DNA of 39,449 nucleotides from NCBI GenBank assembly GCA_047628755.1, contig JBLHVV010000017.1:1-39449 (forward strand), given 5' to 3'. Under the pieces are notes generated by a model. It did no database searches. It saw only the letters and a program-made list of their open reading frames with translations, and was not told the DNA's origin. The position numbers and the translations under genes were made by a program. Position 1 is the stretch's first letter. Every line of letters starts with the position of its first letter. Source of the stretch: Bermanella sp047628755 (GTDB lineage Bacteria > Pseudomonadota > Gammaproteobacteria > Pseudomonadales > Oceanobacteraceae). Positions 9,401 through 17,209 of the stretch are shown here, piece by piece.

Positions 9401-10433
9401 TGGTGAATTGAGCCTTGGAGATATTGGTACTAATCCTATTCTAGAGACCGATATATTTACTTCATTGGTTATTAATTCCACAGGGAAATTAAACTTACAT
9501 GGTGAATTAAATATTACGCCGGATGCTGGTTACGATTTCAGTAACTTAAACTCAATCGATCTGTATACAGATTTAATTCTTGGGAGTGCAGATGCCCTCC
9601 TTACAAAAATAGATTTTGGTTCTGCGAGCATTAACGGTACTCATGACCTTACTTTATATACTCCTGACCTAACATTAGGGTCCATTGGGAATAATATTGC
9701 GATTCAAGACCTAACCATTGTTGGTGGCAGTAATTTATCACTTACAGATGATATTACGGTAGTGGGTACAATTAATATAAACAGTACTGGCCTGTCTTTA
9801 GACAATCAAATTTCTTCGACTGGTTTAGATGTCAATATTACAACTGAAAGCGATTTAGTCATGTCAAAAGACTCAACAATAACAGCAAACTCTGGAGGCA
9901 TTAATTTAGTATCAACATCAGGGAATGTCGGTATAGGATCGTTGACGGCAGATACCTCTGTCAATATCCGATCTGAGCAAGGGTATTTATACAACAATAT
10001 TAATGACTATATATCGAATGACTCTACTTCAGTAAATATAACAAGTACCGACCTGAATCTATATGGCCTTACAAATATCGGAGAATCAGTAGCGAGCCCT
10101 ATTGTAATTGATGTGCAAAATAGTGGGACTATTAACGTTGCAACTTCTGGCACGGCTTATATTGCCAACCTTGCCAATGCCAACGTGGAATCACAGGGTC
10201 GATTTATTGATAGCTCGACTGGTGGTTCTACGGCCTCTAACGATGCTAACACTCAATTTAACCTAGCATCGCTGAATATTGTAAACCTACCCACTGTCAA
10301 TTCTACTCTTGGCCTAATTAGTAATCTAACCTGGCGAGTAGATGATGAGGACAGTATCCGTAAGATTAAATCTCCGGCCAGTGCCCCTGCTATTTATTAC
10401 TCACGTTACGGCTGGCGCTTAGGCCAGAAATAA
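6447..10433 (+). CDS. Two-partner secretion exoprotein (TpsA, filamentous haemagglutinin-like)
   Basis: 1328 residues, GTG start with AGAGAGGA at 6431-6438, two bases after tpsB. The N-terminus has an extended signal peptide (to about residue 31). The TPS/haemagglutination domain follows (about 35-250), with 'VDW'-like 'TIDWATFNVG', 'SSILGSITAGGTVFLSNSNG' and 'FIFGANSSINTGAFLATTSDI'. The usual N-P-N-G turn reads N-S-N-G (112-115). The rest is about 1000 residues of short Asn/Ser/Thr/Asp/Ile/Leu-rich strands, typical of a right-handed beta-helix. The only cysteine I see is in the signal peptide. No VENN motif or toxin domain is visible; the end ('SARYG'-like 'YYSRYGWRLGQK') is basic. A surface adhesin or matrix protein is most likely; contact-dependent toxin is unlikely. 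Confidence 0.9.
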   Translation: MAKSNKAFPNINALSKLALAVFCANSALVIAGPTGDSVAAGTANIVYNGSNTTINQSSDVVTIDWATFNVGINETVVFNQASSNVAINNIHDTSASSILGSITAGGTVFLSNSNGFIFGANSSINTGAFLATTSDIDFNGTDNINLADNLSLNSSISIHKDANIDANQNSEGGYLAFISRSVITDSSDPALETNSNPGLHAENGEVLISNSVTSTIKLSGLNINFPDSSFTEPSNFDLNLSDVNISAKEVILTSSGLTDILNSVVNQPASITTDNLIVSSSNLGLPNTISDSIYNTINTGKSEHLDIDTLTVNNIGSLSNTDSIDITKNIDIKNGSNLVINSDTIFFESNVSGSGSNLTLNAKDVKIGYFSQGFGDFNGLKNLIINAETTSLFGNIHTTKNLFIDGKTTVYRESSADNIDVPYQTKLISDNGNITLGDSLTFGGAIDFDETLVADNTGDPYDLYVNSNNISLAEVSGFGSIDLNANKVILSGNIKSTEAISIKNKSDDYVDIHLTKSIELQSNNIEFEDFYLTSTNETNDLTLHTLGSGLIQLINSTKYSGSDSNLLDSLIIKNNDASNTEMLISGNFDTKNLTIYNKKIFNLELDDDTLFSNIDSLNVLGTTLTGKYLFSATGGNSESIAQLGSISNLEGVKLTGFNQTTLNNHISTQGLGLLIESDSIVIDDSLAILSIEGVDTNVISISNSNGGKITLDGAISSADSNLSINTQNSDLYLGSIIGLENLTINKQLKDEGSTQLTGNISVSGNVLATNLGSIFTNNIAITADNITITDSHIDASNSDITIDANATESSSINIDSIEANNIELNADVLNLYGDLNASGELTFLDGSATKEIDMALMNDLTLSGNVDFLSTNNTQVNITGDKNLSINSSNTDIHLTTFDTVGELNSLSITASNNTDFPSNLFFDLNDGLFTMPELNGAQGLSLLGDMLLNVGESQVFDTSGYNGNLNLSGVQINGLGTLTFDTGTGELSLGDIGTNPILETDIFTSLVINSTGKLNLHGELNITPDAGYDFSNLNSIDLYTDLILGSADALLTKIDFGSASINGTHDLTLYTPDLTLGSIGNNIAIQDLTIVGGSNLSLTDDITVVGTININSTGLSLDNQISSTGLDVNITTESDLVMSKDSTITANSGGINLVSTSGNVGIGSLTADTSVNIRSEQGYLYNNINDYISNDSTSVNITSTDLNLYGLTNIGESVASPIVIDVQNSGTINVATSGTAYIANLANANVESQGRFIDSSTGGSTASNDANTQFNLASLNIVNLPTVNSTLGLISNLTWRVDDEDSIRKIKSPASAPAIYYSRYGWRLGQK

Positions 10434-10449
10434 TAAGCTTCAAAAAATA

Positions 10450-10479
10450 GGGTAAGTCTTAGACTTACCCTTTTTTTTT
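10450..10479 (+). terminator. Rho-independent terminator of tpsBA
   Basis: GGGTAAGTC (10450-10458) pairs with GACTTACCC (10462-10470) around TTA, followed by nine T (10471-10479). It sits 16 bases after the tpsA stop. Confidence 0.92.
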
Positions 10480-10660
10480 GCTTTAAATAGACCGGACCAG
10501 TAACGCTCTCATCAGTATCATCCTTCAAGCATCTCAAAGCGCGCTATGGCTTTTATAGTCATATGAATCATAATCACTAAAGGCTCATTAAATCGTTGGA
10601 CTAGAAGCTTCTAGAGGCTTTGTTTAAAACCATTCCGTAATCACTTACTTTTCTTCAGAC

Positions 10661-10695
10661 AAAAAAAAAGACAAACCGTTAGGTTTGTCTTTTTT
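10661..10695 (-). terminator. Terminator of the cold-shock gene
   Basis: GACAAACC (10670-10677) and GGTTTGTC (10682-10689) around GTTA, with flanking A-run (10661-10669) and T-run (10690-10695). It lies just downstream of the cold-shock gene on the minus strand. The symmetrical runs mean it could also stop rightward transcripts. Confidence 0.88.
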
Positions 10696-10711
10696 GTCTG
10701 TTATCTAAAAA

Positions 10712-10921
10712 TTAGATAGCAGTGATGTTTTCAGCTTGAGGGCCTTTTTGACCACTTGTAACTGTAAACTCAACACGTTGGCCTTCAGCCAAAGTTTTGA
10801 ATCCAGAGCTAGTGATAGCGCTGAAATGTGCGAAAACGTCAGGACCAGACTCTTGCTCGATGAAACCAAAACCTTTAGCTTCGTTGAACCACTTAACTGT
10901 ACCTTGAACTTTATTAGACAT
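10712..10921 (-). CDS. Cold-shock protein (CspA family)
   Basis: 69 residues, one cold-shock domain. It has RNP1 K-G-F-G-F-I-E (16-22) and RNP2 V-F-A-H-F (about 29-33), the surfaces that bind single-stranded RNA or DNA. Members act as RNA chaperones in the cytoplasm. It is a single-gene unit: its own terminator lies downstream, and the next features upstream on the same strand are tRNAs with their own terminator. The upstream region is long (see 10922-11288), as expected for genes controlled by a cold-responsive 5' leader, but whether this paralog is cold-inducible cannot be seen. A possible minus-strand -10 TATACT lies about 60 bases before the start. Confidence 0.95.
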   Translation of the reverse strand: MSNKVQGTVKWFNEAKGFGFIEQESGPDVFAHFSAITSSGFKTLAEGQRVEFTVTSGQKGPQAENITAI

Positions 10922-11288
10922 TTTATATATCCCGAATTTAACTAATTAACACCCCGTGAAGGGCTTGAATTGCTTAAAAGTATAGACTTGAACTTTAGCA
11001 ACTTCAGGACGAGAAATACAATGAGATCAACGAAAATAAAGTTTTTAAATCTTAGGCTTTCTTTCTAGCGGTGCTAAATATATACCTTTGCCCCCCCCCT
11101 TGTCGAGGACTAATCGTAATTAATTCATTAATCGTTCATATAAATTGGTCAAAACGCGATGCGCCATATACTTGAATGGCGAATAGCTACTAACCTCATA
11201 CTTTTCCACTGCACAATTTAAGCGAACCCGCTTTTAAATCCGCGCTTAACTTGTGGTGATACCGAAACGACTGGTCAAATTTTAGACG
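10922..11288. other. Long upstream region of the cold-shock gene, no gene
   Basis: No coding signal on either strand. On the minus strand it probably contains the promoter and an untranslated leader of the cold-shock gene. A run of nine C (11091-11099; G on the transcribed-direction strand) is the only notable sequence. Confidence 0.5.
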
Positions 11289-11322
11289 AAAAAAAAGCCT
11301 ACCGTTAAGATAAGCTTTTTTC
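11289..11322 (-). terminator. Terminator of the tRNA transcript
   Basis: On the minus strand GCUUAUC pairs with GGUAGGC (two G-U pairs) around UUAAC, followed by a run of U (A-run 11290-11296 on the plus strand). It lies 8 bases past the CCA end of the first tRNA-Arg. Confidence 0.82.
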
Positions 11323-11329
11323 TTTGTAA

Positions 11330-11406
11330 TGGTGCGCCCGGGTGGATTCGAACCACCGACCCCCTGGTTCGTAGCCAGGTACTCTATCCAGCTGAGCTAC
11401 GGGCGC
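11330..11406 (-). tRNA. tRNA-Arg(ACG), copy 1
   Basis: 77 bases including encoded CCA (plus-strand TGG at 11330-11332). Acceptor GCGCCCG pairs with CGGGCGC. The anticodon stem CCTGG/CCAGG encloses CTACGAA with anticodon ACG (read as ICG after deamination by TadA, decoding CGU/CGC/CGA). The T-loop is TTCGAAT. Sequence identical to copy 2 in the next 135 bases. Confidence 0.97.
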
Positions 11407-11464
11407 AAATTTGTGTTGTTTCACTACTTCTATTATTTTTTAGCTTAAACACATAAAACTAAAA

Positions 11465-11541
11465 TGGTGCGCCCGGGTGGATTCGAACCACCGACCCCCT
11501 GGTTCGTAGCCAGGTACTCTATCCAGCTGAGCTACGGGCGC
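11465..11541 (-). tRNA. tRNA-Arg(ACG), copy 2
   Basis: 77 bases with encoded CCA (11465-11467). It is identical over its full length to copy 1, from which a 58-base spacer separates it. Same strand and no terminator between, so both probably come from one precursor with the tRNA-Ser upstream. Confidence 0.97.
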
Positions 11542-11637
11542 ATCAATAATATTACGAATTATAGGAAGACCAACAACTTAGCCAACCATCGCCTAACTAA
11601 TTTTTAAACTATTTGTGAAAATATTCTAAGAATTAAA

Positions 11638-11727
11638 TGGCGGAGAGAGAGGGATTCGAACCCTCGATAAGATTTCTCCTATACACCCTTAGCAGGGGTG
11701 CGCCTTCAGCCACTCGGCCACCTCTCC
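11638..11727 (-). tRNA. tRNA-Ser(GCT)
   Basis: 90 bases with encoded CCA (11638-11640). Acceptor GGAGAGG pairs with TCTCTCC, discriminator G. The anticodon stem CACCC/GGGTG encloses CTGCTAA, anticodon GCT (codons AGU/AGC). The long variable arm is typical of class II serine tRNAs. The csrA - tRNA-Ser - tRNA-Arg order is common in pseudomonad-type chromosomes. Confidence 0.97.
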
Positions 11728-11812
11728 AGCACGCGCAGCATCATATCATCTTGTAGAAAAATTAAAAGTAAAAATTCAATAAAATTAACGCTTTAGCGTG
11801 TTTTATCGAAAT

Positions 11813-11998
11813 TTAATCTTCTACAGGCTCATCCTTTTCTTTTTGGATACGTTGATATATTTCTTCACGATGAACTGCTACTTCTTTTGGGGCGTTAACT
11901 CCAATACGAACTTGATTGCCTTTGACACCAAGAACGGTCACGGTTACTTCATCGCCAACCATTAGGGTTTCACCAACACGACGTGTTAAAATGAGCAT
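11813..11998 (-). CDS. csrA: Carbon storage regulator CsrA (RsmA)
   Basis: 61 residues. It is a dimeric RNA-binding regulator that binds GGA motifs near ribosome sites and controls carbon flow, motility and biofilm formation. It opens with the family's MLILTRRVGE and contains 'GVKGNQVRIGV' and 'APKEVAVHREEIYQRI', the strand and helix that form the RNA-binding face (Arg44-type residue in V-H-R-E). Length is typical. It lies downstream of lysC and upstream of the tRNAs on the same strand; a terminator after lysC suggests its own promoter in the 270-base gap. Confidence 0.97.
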   Translation of the reverse strand: MLILTRRVGETLMVGDEVTVTVLGVKGNQVRIGVNAPKEVAVHREEIYQRIQKEKDEPVED

Positions 11999-12214
11999 TG
12001 TACTCTCCTGGATACTGTAGTCAGGGCGCTTGCCTGAACTACCTTAGTCCCTGCAATCTAAATACAGGTTCCTTTAATTTCATTATTGACCAGCTTTGAA
12101 AAAATTAAAGCCCAATATACAATTTATCCATACTGTTTAGTTATGAATAAGATTGCAATAGGATTTAACTGGCCCATTACCTAGGGTGCGTTGGAATTCC
12201 AGCGCTTTTATTGC

Positions 12215-12239
12215 AAAAAGGCGCCATTCATTGACGCCT
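12215..12239 (-). terminator. Terminator of lysC
   Basis: On the minus strand AGGCGUC pairs with GGCGCCU (one U-G pair) around AAUGAAU, followed by five U. It lies 30 bases after the lysC stop and separates lysC from csrA. Confidence 0.78.
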
Positions 12240-12268
12240 CTTGTTAATCTTAAGCTTCCTGCCTTAGA

Positions 12269-13498
12269 TTAACTTTCTTTGTCATCGTCTAAATCAAACG
12301 CTGTATGCAACGCACGCACCGCCAGTTCTAGATACTTCTCATCGATGACAACAGAAATTTTAATTTCAGATGTTGAGATTATCTGAATATTTATATTCTC
12401 TTGAGCCAATACATCAAACATCTTACTTGCTACGCCTGCATGGGAACGCATGCCCACACCTACAAGAGATACCTTAGTAATGTCTTTTGCGCCAGAAACT
12501 TCTCGTGCACCTAAGTCGCTAGCAACCTTCCTCAAAACCTCTTCAGCTCTCACATAGTCACTGCGGTTAACCGTAAAGGTAAAATCGGTGGTTTTGTCGG
12601 CGGCTACATTTTGTACGATCATATCAACTTCTATGTTCGCTGCACCAATAGGGCCTAAAATTTTCGAAGCGACACCAGGAATATCTGGTACACCCATTAC
12701 GGTTAACTTGGCTTCGTCACGGTTAAATGCAATACCTGAAATAACGGGTTGTTCCACGGTGCTGTCTTCCTCTGTTGTAATCAACGTGCCATTACCTTCT
12801 TTACTGCTATGCAGCACACGAAGGGGCACTTTATATTTACCGGCAAACTCTACTGCACGGATCTGTAACACTTTTGACCCTAAGCTGGCCATTTCTAGCA
12901 TTTCTTCAAATGTAATCTTATCCATTCGCTTAGCTTTTTCAACTACACGAGGGTCAGTTGTATATACGCCGTCAACATCGGTGTATATATGGCACTCGTC
13001 TGCTTTTAAAGCGGCTGCCAATGCAACACCAGTAGTGTCAGATCCACCACGGCCTAACGTGGTAATATTTCCATCGCTATCAGCACCTTGAAAACCAGCT
13101 ACAATAACAACACGACCTTGGTCTAAGTCTTTGCGGATACTGGTCGTATCAATGTCCTGGATACGAGCTTTCATATGAGCGCTGTCGGTTAATATTTTAA
13201 CTTGAGAGCCAGTATATGACCGAGCTGGAACACCACGTTTTTGCAGAGCCATGCTTAACAAGGCAATGGTTACTTGTTCGCCAGTGGAGACCAACACATC
13301 CATCTCACGAGGCATAGGTTGCTCACTAATAGCATTGGCAAGACCAATCAATCGATTGGTTTCTCCACTCATGGCACTTACAGCTACAACCAAATCGTGG
13401 CCAGCGTCTTTAAATTTTTTCAGCTTATCAGCGACACCTTCGATTTTTTCAACCGTTCCAACCGAGGTGCCGCCATATTTATGTACATACAATGCCAT
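12269..13498 (-). CDS. lysC: Aspartate kinase
   Basis: 409 residues. It catalyses ATP-dependent phosphorylation of aspartate, the first step to lysine, threonine, methionine and diaminopimelate. The N-terminal amino-acid kinase domain (1 to about 245) has K-Y-G-G-T-S-V-G (7-14), 'GFQGADSDGNITTLGRGGSD' and 'DVDGVYTTDPR'. Two C-terminal ACT domains (about 265-400) form the allosteric site, with 'VMGVPDIPGVASKI' and 'GVGMRSHAGVASKMF'. Length matches the monofunctional, pseudomonad-type enzyme. An internal start giving a separate regulatory subunit, known for some members, is possible but not shown here. It lies directly after alaS on the same strand. Confidence 0.96.
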   Translation of the reverse strand: MALYVHKYGGTSVGTVEKIEGVADKLKKFKDAGHDLVVAVSAMSGETNRLIGLANAISEQPMPREMDVLVSTGEQVTIALLSMALQKRGVPARSYTGSQVKILTDSAHMKARIQDIDTTSIRKDLDQGRVVIVAGFQGADSDGNITTLGRGGSDTTGVALAAALKADECHIYTDVDGVYTTDPRVVEKAKRMDKITFEEMLEMASLGSKVLQIRAVEFAGKYKVPLRVLHSSKEGNGTLITTEEDSTVEQPVISGIAFNRDEAKLTVMGVPDIPGVASKILGPIGAANIEVDMIVQNVAADKTTDFTFTVNRSDYVRAEEVLRKVASDLGAREVSGAKDITKVSLVGVGMRSHAGVASKMFDVLAQENINIQIISTSEIKISVVIDEKYLELAVRALHTAFDLDDDKES

Positions 13499-13633
13499 GG
13501 ATTACAGGCTCTTTAGCGTTAAGTAAATTGAGGGTTCAAAATTCGGCGATAATTAGACACTAAAAAGCACCACTTTGAAACACTGAGATTTAAGTACCGT
13601 TACTCAAATCTTGTTTTATATTCTTGTTTTATA

Positions 13634-16258
13634 TCACAGGTTAGCTTCAGCCCAAGTATTAAATGCGCTTAAGGCATCATCAATACCGGCAGGTTTTTTA
13701 CCACCAGCTTGGGCAAGATCTGGCTTGCCACCGCCCTTGCCGTCTACGTAAGGCGCCAACAGCTTTACAATATCGCCCGCTTTTGCTTTGCCAATTAAAT
13801 CTTTTGTTACACCCGCAATCAAGGTTACTTTTTCACCTTCGCTGCTGGCCAGTAGTATAATGGCGCTGCCTAATTTATTTTTAAGCTGATCCATAGCTCC
13901 GCGCATAGCGGGTACATCTGCACCATCTAAACGAGCCGCTAACACTTTAACACCGTTAATTTCTTTTGCGCCTGCCGCTAAATCGGTACCTGTACCCGAC
14001 GCCAACTTAGCTTTGAGTTGTTGTACGTCCTTTTCTAGAATTCGGTTCTTAGCCACCGTCGCCTCTACTTTATTCAATACGGTGTCTCGGCTCGCTTTTA
14101 CCTGGCCAGCAATGGCGCTGATGGTATGCTCCATATTGGCAATATAATTGTAAGCCGCCTGGCCAACTACAGCCTCAACACGACGAACACCTGCTGCAAT
14201 ACCCGACTCACTTACAATTTTCAAAAATCCAATGTCACCGGTTCGATTAGCGTGCGTACCACCACAAAGTTCAACCGAAAAGTTATTACTCCCCATAGTA
14301 AGGACTCTAACTTCGTCGTCATACTTTTCACCAAACAAAGCCATGGCACCGTTGGCTTTTGCCGACTCCACATCCATTAGTTCGGTGCTGACAAGGGTAT
14401 TAGTTCGGATTTGTATATTTACCTGTTGCTCTACTGCCGCTATTTGGTCAACGGTCATGCCTTCAAAGTGCGCAAAGTCAAAACGTAAACGGTCATGATT
14501 GCACAGTGAACCTTTTTGCTGCACATGGTCGCCTAAGGCTTCGCGAAGCGCAGCATGCAATAAGTGAGTGGCTGAATGGTGAAGCTCTGTTTGTATGCGT
14601 TTGTCTTCGTCCACAACCGCACTTAAAGTATCGCCTACTTTTAAACAACCCAACTTAACTTCACCGTGGTGCAAGTGATTTTTTTGTTCTTTAGTGGTAT
14701 CGCTCACTATAAACTGGGCTGTGTCGGTGGCCAATACACCAGTATCTCCTACTTGACCACCAGACTCTCCGTAAAATGGCGTACTGTCTAATACGATCAT
14801 GCCTGTATCACCAGCATCAAGAGATGCTACTTTTTGCCCATCTTTAAACAATGCAAGAATATTACCTTGTGCATTTAAGTGCTCGTAACCAGTAAAGTCG
14901 GTGGTGCCATTAAGGTCTAATGTATCGGTGTAATCCACTTTGAAGTTAGACGCTGCGCGAGCTTTGTTCTTTTGCTCGGCCATGCAGGTATCAAAACCGG
15001 CTTCGTCTACTTTCAAATTACGTTCACGAGCTATGTCAGCGGTTAAATCAACTGGAAAGCCATAGGTGTCATACAGTTTAAATACCGTCTCGCCTGCAAT
15101 GGTATCGTCTTTCAGCTGGGCAATCGCTTCTTCTAATAGCTTCATGCCGTGATCAAGCGTTTTGGCAAATTGCTCTTCTTCTAGTTTAAGAATTCTTTCA
15201 ATCTGCGCTTGGTTCTTTGCAAGCTCTGGGTAAGCGGCACCCATTTCAGTGACTAATGCTTTAACAATCTTATAAAAGAATAAGTCGGTCGCACCTAAAA
15301 TATGACCATGGCGCAACGCGCGACGAATAATACGACGCAATACGTAACCACGGCCTTCGTTAGAAGGCATAACTCCGTCGCTAATTAAAAAGCTACACGA
15401 ACGAATATGATCGGCGATCACAAGTAATGACTTGCTGTCTAGATCTTTAGTTCCAGTAGCATCTGCTGCAGATTTAATTAAGCCCTGAAATAAATCGATT
15501 TCGTAGTTTGAATGCACGTTCTGCATAATGGCAGAAATACGCTCAAGCCCCATACCTGTATCAACAGATGGCTTTGGTAATGGCTCCATAGTGCCGTCGG
15601 GCTGACGGTTATATTGCATAAATACGTTATTCCAGATTTCGATAAAGCGATCACCATCTTCTTCTGGTGTACCCGGTTTACCGCCCCAAATATGCTCGCC
15701 GTGGTCATAAAATATTTCTGAACAAGGCCCACAAGGCCCTGTATCGCCCATTTGCCAAAAATTGTCCGAAGCGTATTTCTCACCCTTGTCGCCAATGCGA
15801 ATAATCTTATCTTCAGCAAGACCCATCTTTTTATTCCAGATGTCGTAAGCTTCTTGATCATCAGCATAAACCGTGACCAATAGTTTTTCTTTAGGTAGGT
15901 TCAAGCCTGTTTCGCTGGTTAAAAACTCCCATGCAAATTTAATAGTTTCTTCTTTGAAATAATCGCCAAAGCTGAAGTTACCTAGCATTTCAAAAAAGGT
16001 ATGGTGGCGGGCAGTATATCCTACATTTTCTAAATCGTTGTGCTTACCGCCGGCGCGCACACAACGCTGGCTGCTGGTTGCACGTGTATAGTTACGTTTG
16101 TCTTGGCCTAAAAATACATCTTTAAACTGGTTCATACCCGCGTTGGTGAACATTAAGGTAGGATCGTTACCCGGAATTAACGAACTGCTGTCCACAATTG
16201 CGTGCTGCTTAGCCGCAAAAAAATCTAAAAATGCCTGTCTAATATCTGCCGTTTTCAT
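13634..16258 (-). CDS. alaS: Alanyl-tRNA synthetase
   Basis: 874 residues, the family's full length. It charges tRNA-Ala with alanine and edits Ser/Gly mischarging. The class II catalytic core is N-terminal (motif 1 near 'DPTLMFTNAGMNQFKDVFLG'; 'RCVRAGGKHNDLENVG'). The editing domain has H-H-S-A-T-H-L-L-H and C-G-G-T-H, which bind zinc. The C-terminal part contains a coiled coil ('KNRILEKDVQQLKAKL') and the Gly-rich C-Ala domain with 'DGKGGGKPDLAQAGG'. Upstream of lysC on the same strand with a 135-base gap. Confidence 0.98.
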   Translation of the reverse strand: MKTADIRQAFLDFFAAKQHAIVDSSSLIPGNDPTLMFTNAGMNQFKDVFLGQDKRNYTRATSSQRCVRAGGKHNDLENVGYTARHHTFFEMLGNFSFGDYFKEETIKFAWEFLTSETGLNLPKEKLLVTVYADDQEAYDIWNKKMGLAEDKIIRIGDKGEKYASDNFWQMGDTGPCGPCSEIFYDHGEHIWGGKPGTPEEDGDRFIEIWNNVFMQYNRQPDGTMEPLPKPSVDTGMGLERISAIMQNVHSNYEIDLFQGLIKSAADATGTKDLDSKSLLVIADHIRSCSFLISDGVMPSNEGRGYVLRRIIRRALRHGHILGATDLFFYKIVKALVTEMGAAYPELAKNQAQIERILKLEEEQFAKTLDHGMKLLEEAIAQLKDDTIAGETVFKLYDTYGFPVDLTADIARERNLKVDEAGFDTCMAEQKNKARAASNFKVDYTDTLDLNGTTDFTGYEHLNAQGNILALFKDGQKVASLDAGDTGMIVLDSTPFYGESGGQVGDTGVLATDTAQFIVSDTTKEQKNHLHHGEVKLGCLKVGDTLSAVVDEDKRIQTELHHSATHLLHAALREALGDHVQQKGSLCNHDRLRFDFAHFEGMTVDQIAAVEQQVNIQIRTNTLVSTELMDVESAKANGAMALFGEKYDDEVRVLTMGSNNFSVELCGGTHANRTGDIGFLKIVSESGIAAGVRRVEAVVGQAAYNYIANMEHTISAIAGQVKASRDTVLNKVEATVAKNRILEKDVQQLKAKLASGTGTDLAAGAKEINGVKVLAARLDGADVPAMRGAMDQLKNKLGSAIILLASSEGEKVTLIAGVTKDLIGKAKAGDIVKLLAPYVDGKGGGKPDLAQAGGKKPAGIDDALSAFNTWAEANL

Positions 16259-16559
16259 ACTCTGTCCATCAGCGAGTTATGCCCATTATTATAATTTTAA
16301 TAAATTGTGGGACATTTGGAATCACAAACACGCGAGTATAGCGGGTTTGAGGCTAATGAACGAGGTTTGGGCTACAATTTTTATTGGTGTCAAACAAGAC
16401 CAACAATGACTTGGCACTTTAAGCCGATCTGAACATTCATCAAGTTCAGCTGTCATAGGTGGTTCAGGCATTGTGAATAATACGATTTTAAGTTGAATAC
16501 CGAGCACTAAAAACTCATAATGTGCAAAGATACGCCAATTCCAACTAGTCGAGCTTTAA
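16259..16559. other. Divergent spacer between alaS and the 16560 operon
   Basis: No convincing gene; short frames here lack ribosome sites and family features. It must hold the alaS promoter on one strand and the promoter of the small operon on the other. A perfect hairpin CTGAAC-N9-GTTCAG occurs at 16429-16449. Confidence 0.4.
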
Positions 16560-16994
16560 TTGAAAACATTTATTTCGCTAATATTTGTAAGTATCCTTTC
16601 GGTAGGGGCTTTTTTTGCGTTTCAAAGTGATGCGACAAAACAAGCGTGTATTGAAGACTGCTTCGCCGATACTGCTAACTTATTCCAAATTGCTTCTTCA
16701 TTTTTTGGGCCTTCTGTTGCCTCAAATCAAACTAAAAGTGAGCAACTGGAATTAGACGCAAAGCTCCTGGCTCTTCTTCCCTCTACCGAAATTGACCTTA
16801 GCTATCAATCTACACCGCAAGAGACTATTATTAGCTCCATATCGACCAGCGCTCAACAACCTCTATTGCCAAATTTATTTATCAAACAAGTTCCAGGTCC
16901 AAGCACTCGCTTTAATGGCTCGGTTCATTCCGATAAAGATAACAAAGTTGTAGGGGCCGAGATTAACATAAGCATTCCAACCAATATTCGCTAA
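16560..16994 (+). CDS. Predicted secreted protein, unknown family
   Basis: 144 residues from a TTG start preceded by GAG at 16551-16553. The N-terminus (MKTFISLIFVSILSVGAFFAF) is a signal peptide or single membrane anchor. Two cysteines follow closely (C-I-E-D-C, about residues 29-33), then a Ser/Gln-rich segment and a C-terminal strand-rich part ('KVVGAEINISIPTNI'). I do not recognise it. It is the first of three closely spaced genes; AAGGAA at 16994-16999 leads into the next. Confidence 0.6.
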   Translation: MKTFISLIFVSILSVGAFFAFQSDATKQACIEDCFADTANLFQIASSFFGPSVASNQTKSEQLELDAKLLALLPSTEIDLSYQSTPQETIISSISTSAQQPLLPNLFIKQVPGPSTRFNGSVHSDKDNKVVGAEINISIPTNIR

Positions 16995-17002
16995 GGAACA
17001 TC

Positions 17003-17209
17003 ATGGCTGCATTTGCATGCGTTGTATTAATATTCTGCGGTATCAACTTTATGATTATTACTGGTGTAGGCCCATTTGCAAACGAGCCTTGGCTTAAATA
17101 TCACTTAGCCTACAAGAAAAAAGATAAGTCGATTCAAGCGTTATTACTTTATCCGTCTATATTGTTTTCTATAATATGTAGCCTAGTCTTGATTGGAGTA
17201 GTGTCATGA
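17003..17209 (+). CDS. Small membrane protein, unknown
   Basis: 68 residues, ATG with AAGGAA 4 bases upstream. Two hydrophobic helices are visible ('FACVVLIFCGINFMIITGV' and 'ILFSIICSLVLIGVV') separated by a lysine-rich loop. The stop overlaps the next start (ATGA), so it is translationally coupled. Family not recognised. Confidence 0.65.
   Translation: MAAFACVVLIFCGINFMIITGVGPFANEPWLKYHLAYKKKDKSIQALLLYPSILFSIICSLVLIGVVS

Noticed and set aside
6422..9997. Series of minus-strand open frames opposite tpsA
   Set aside because: All mirror the repetitive low-complexity coding sequence of tpsA and show no independent protein character.
9900..10433. Contact-dependent inhibition toxin at the TpsA C-terminus with a downstream immunity gene
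   Set aside because: No VENN motif and no toxin-like domain; a strong terminator follows directly and no immunity-size gene comes next.
10736..10945. 69-codon plus-strand frame opposite the cold-shock gene
   Set aside because: It is almost exactly antisense to a full-length, motif-complete cold-shock protein.
12588..13091. Long open frame antisense to lysC (167 codons)
   Set aside because: It lies wholly inside lysC on the opposite strand, has no ribosome site and no family features; it is a codon-bias shadow.
15478..15867. 129-codon frame within alaS on the same strand
   Set aside because: It overlaps the conserved catalytic core of AlaS in another frame; alaS is intact there, so this is not a frameshift remnant.
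16322..16507. 61-codon minus-strand frame between alaS and the small operon
   Set aside because: No ribosome site, odd composition and no recognisable domain; it lies where promoters are expected.
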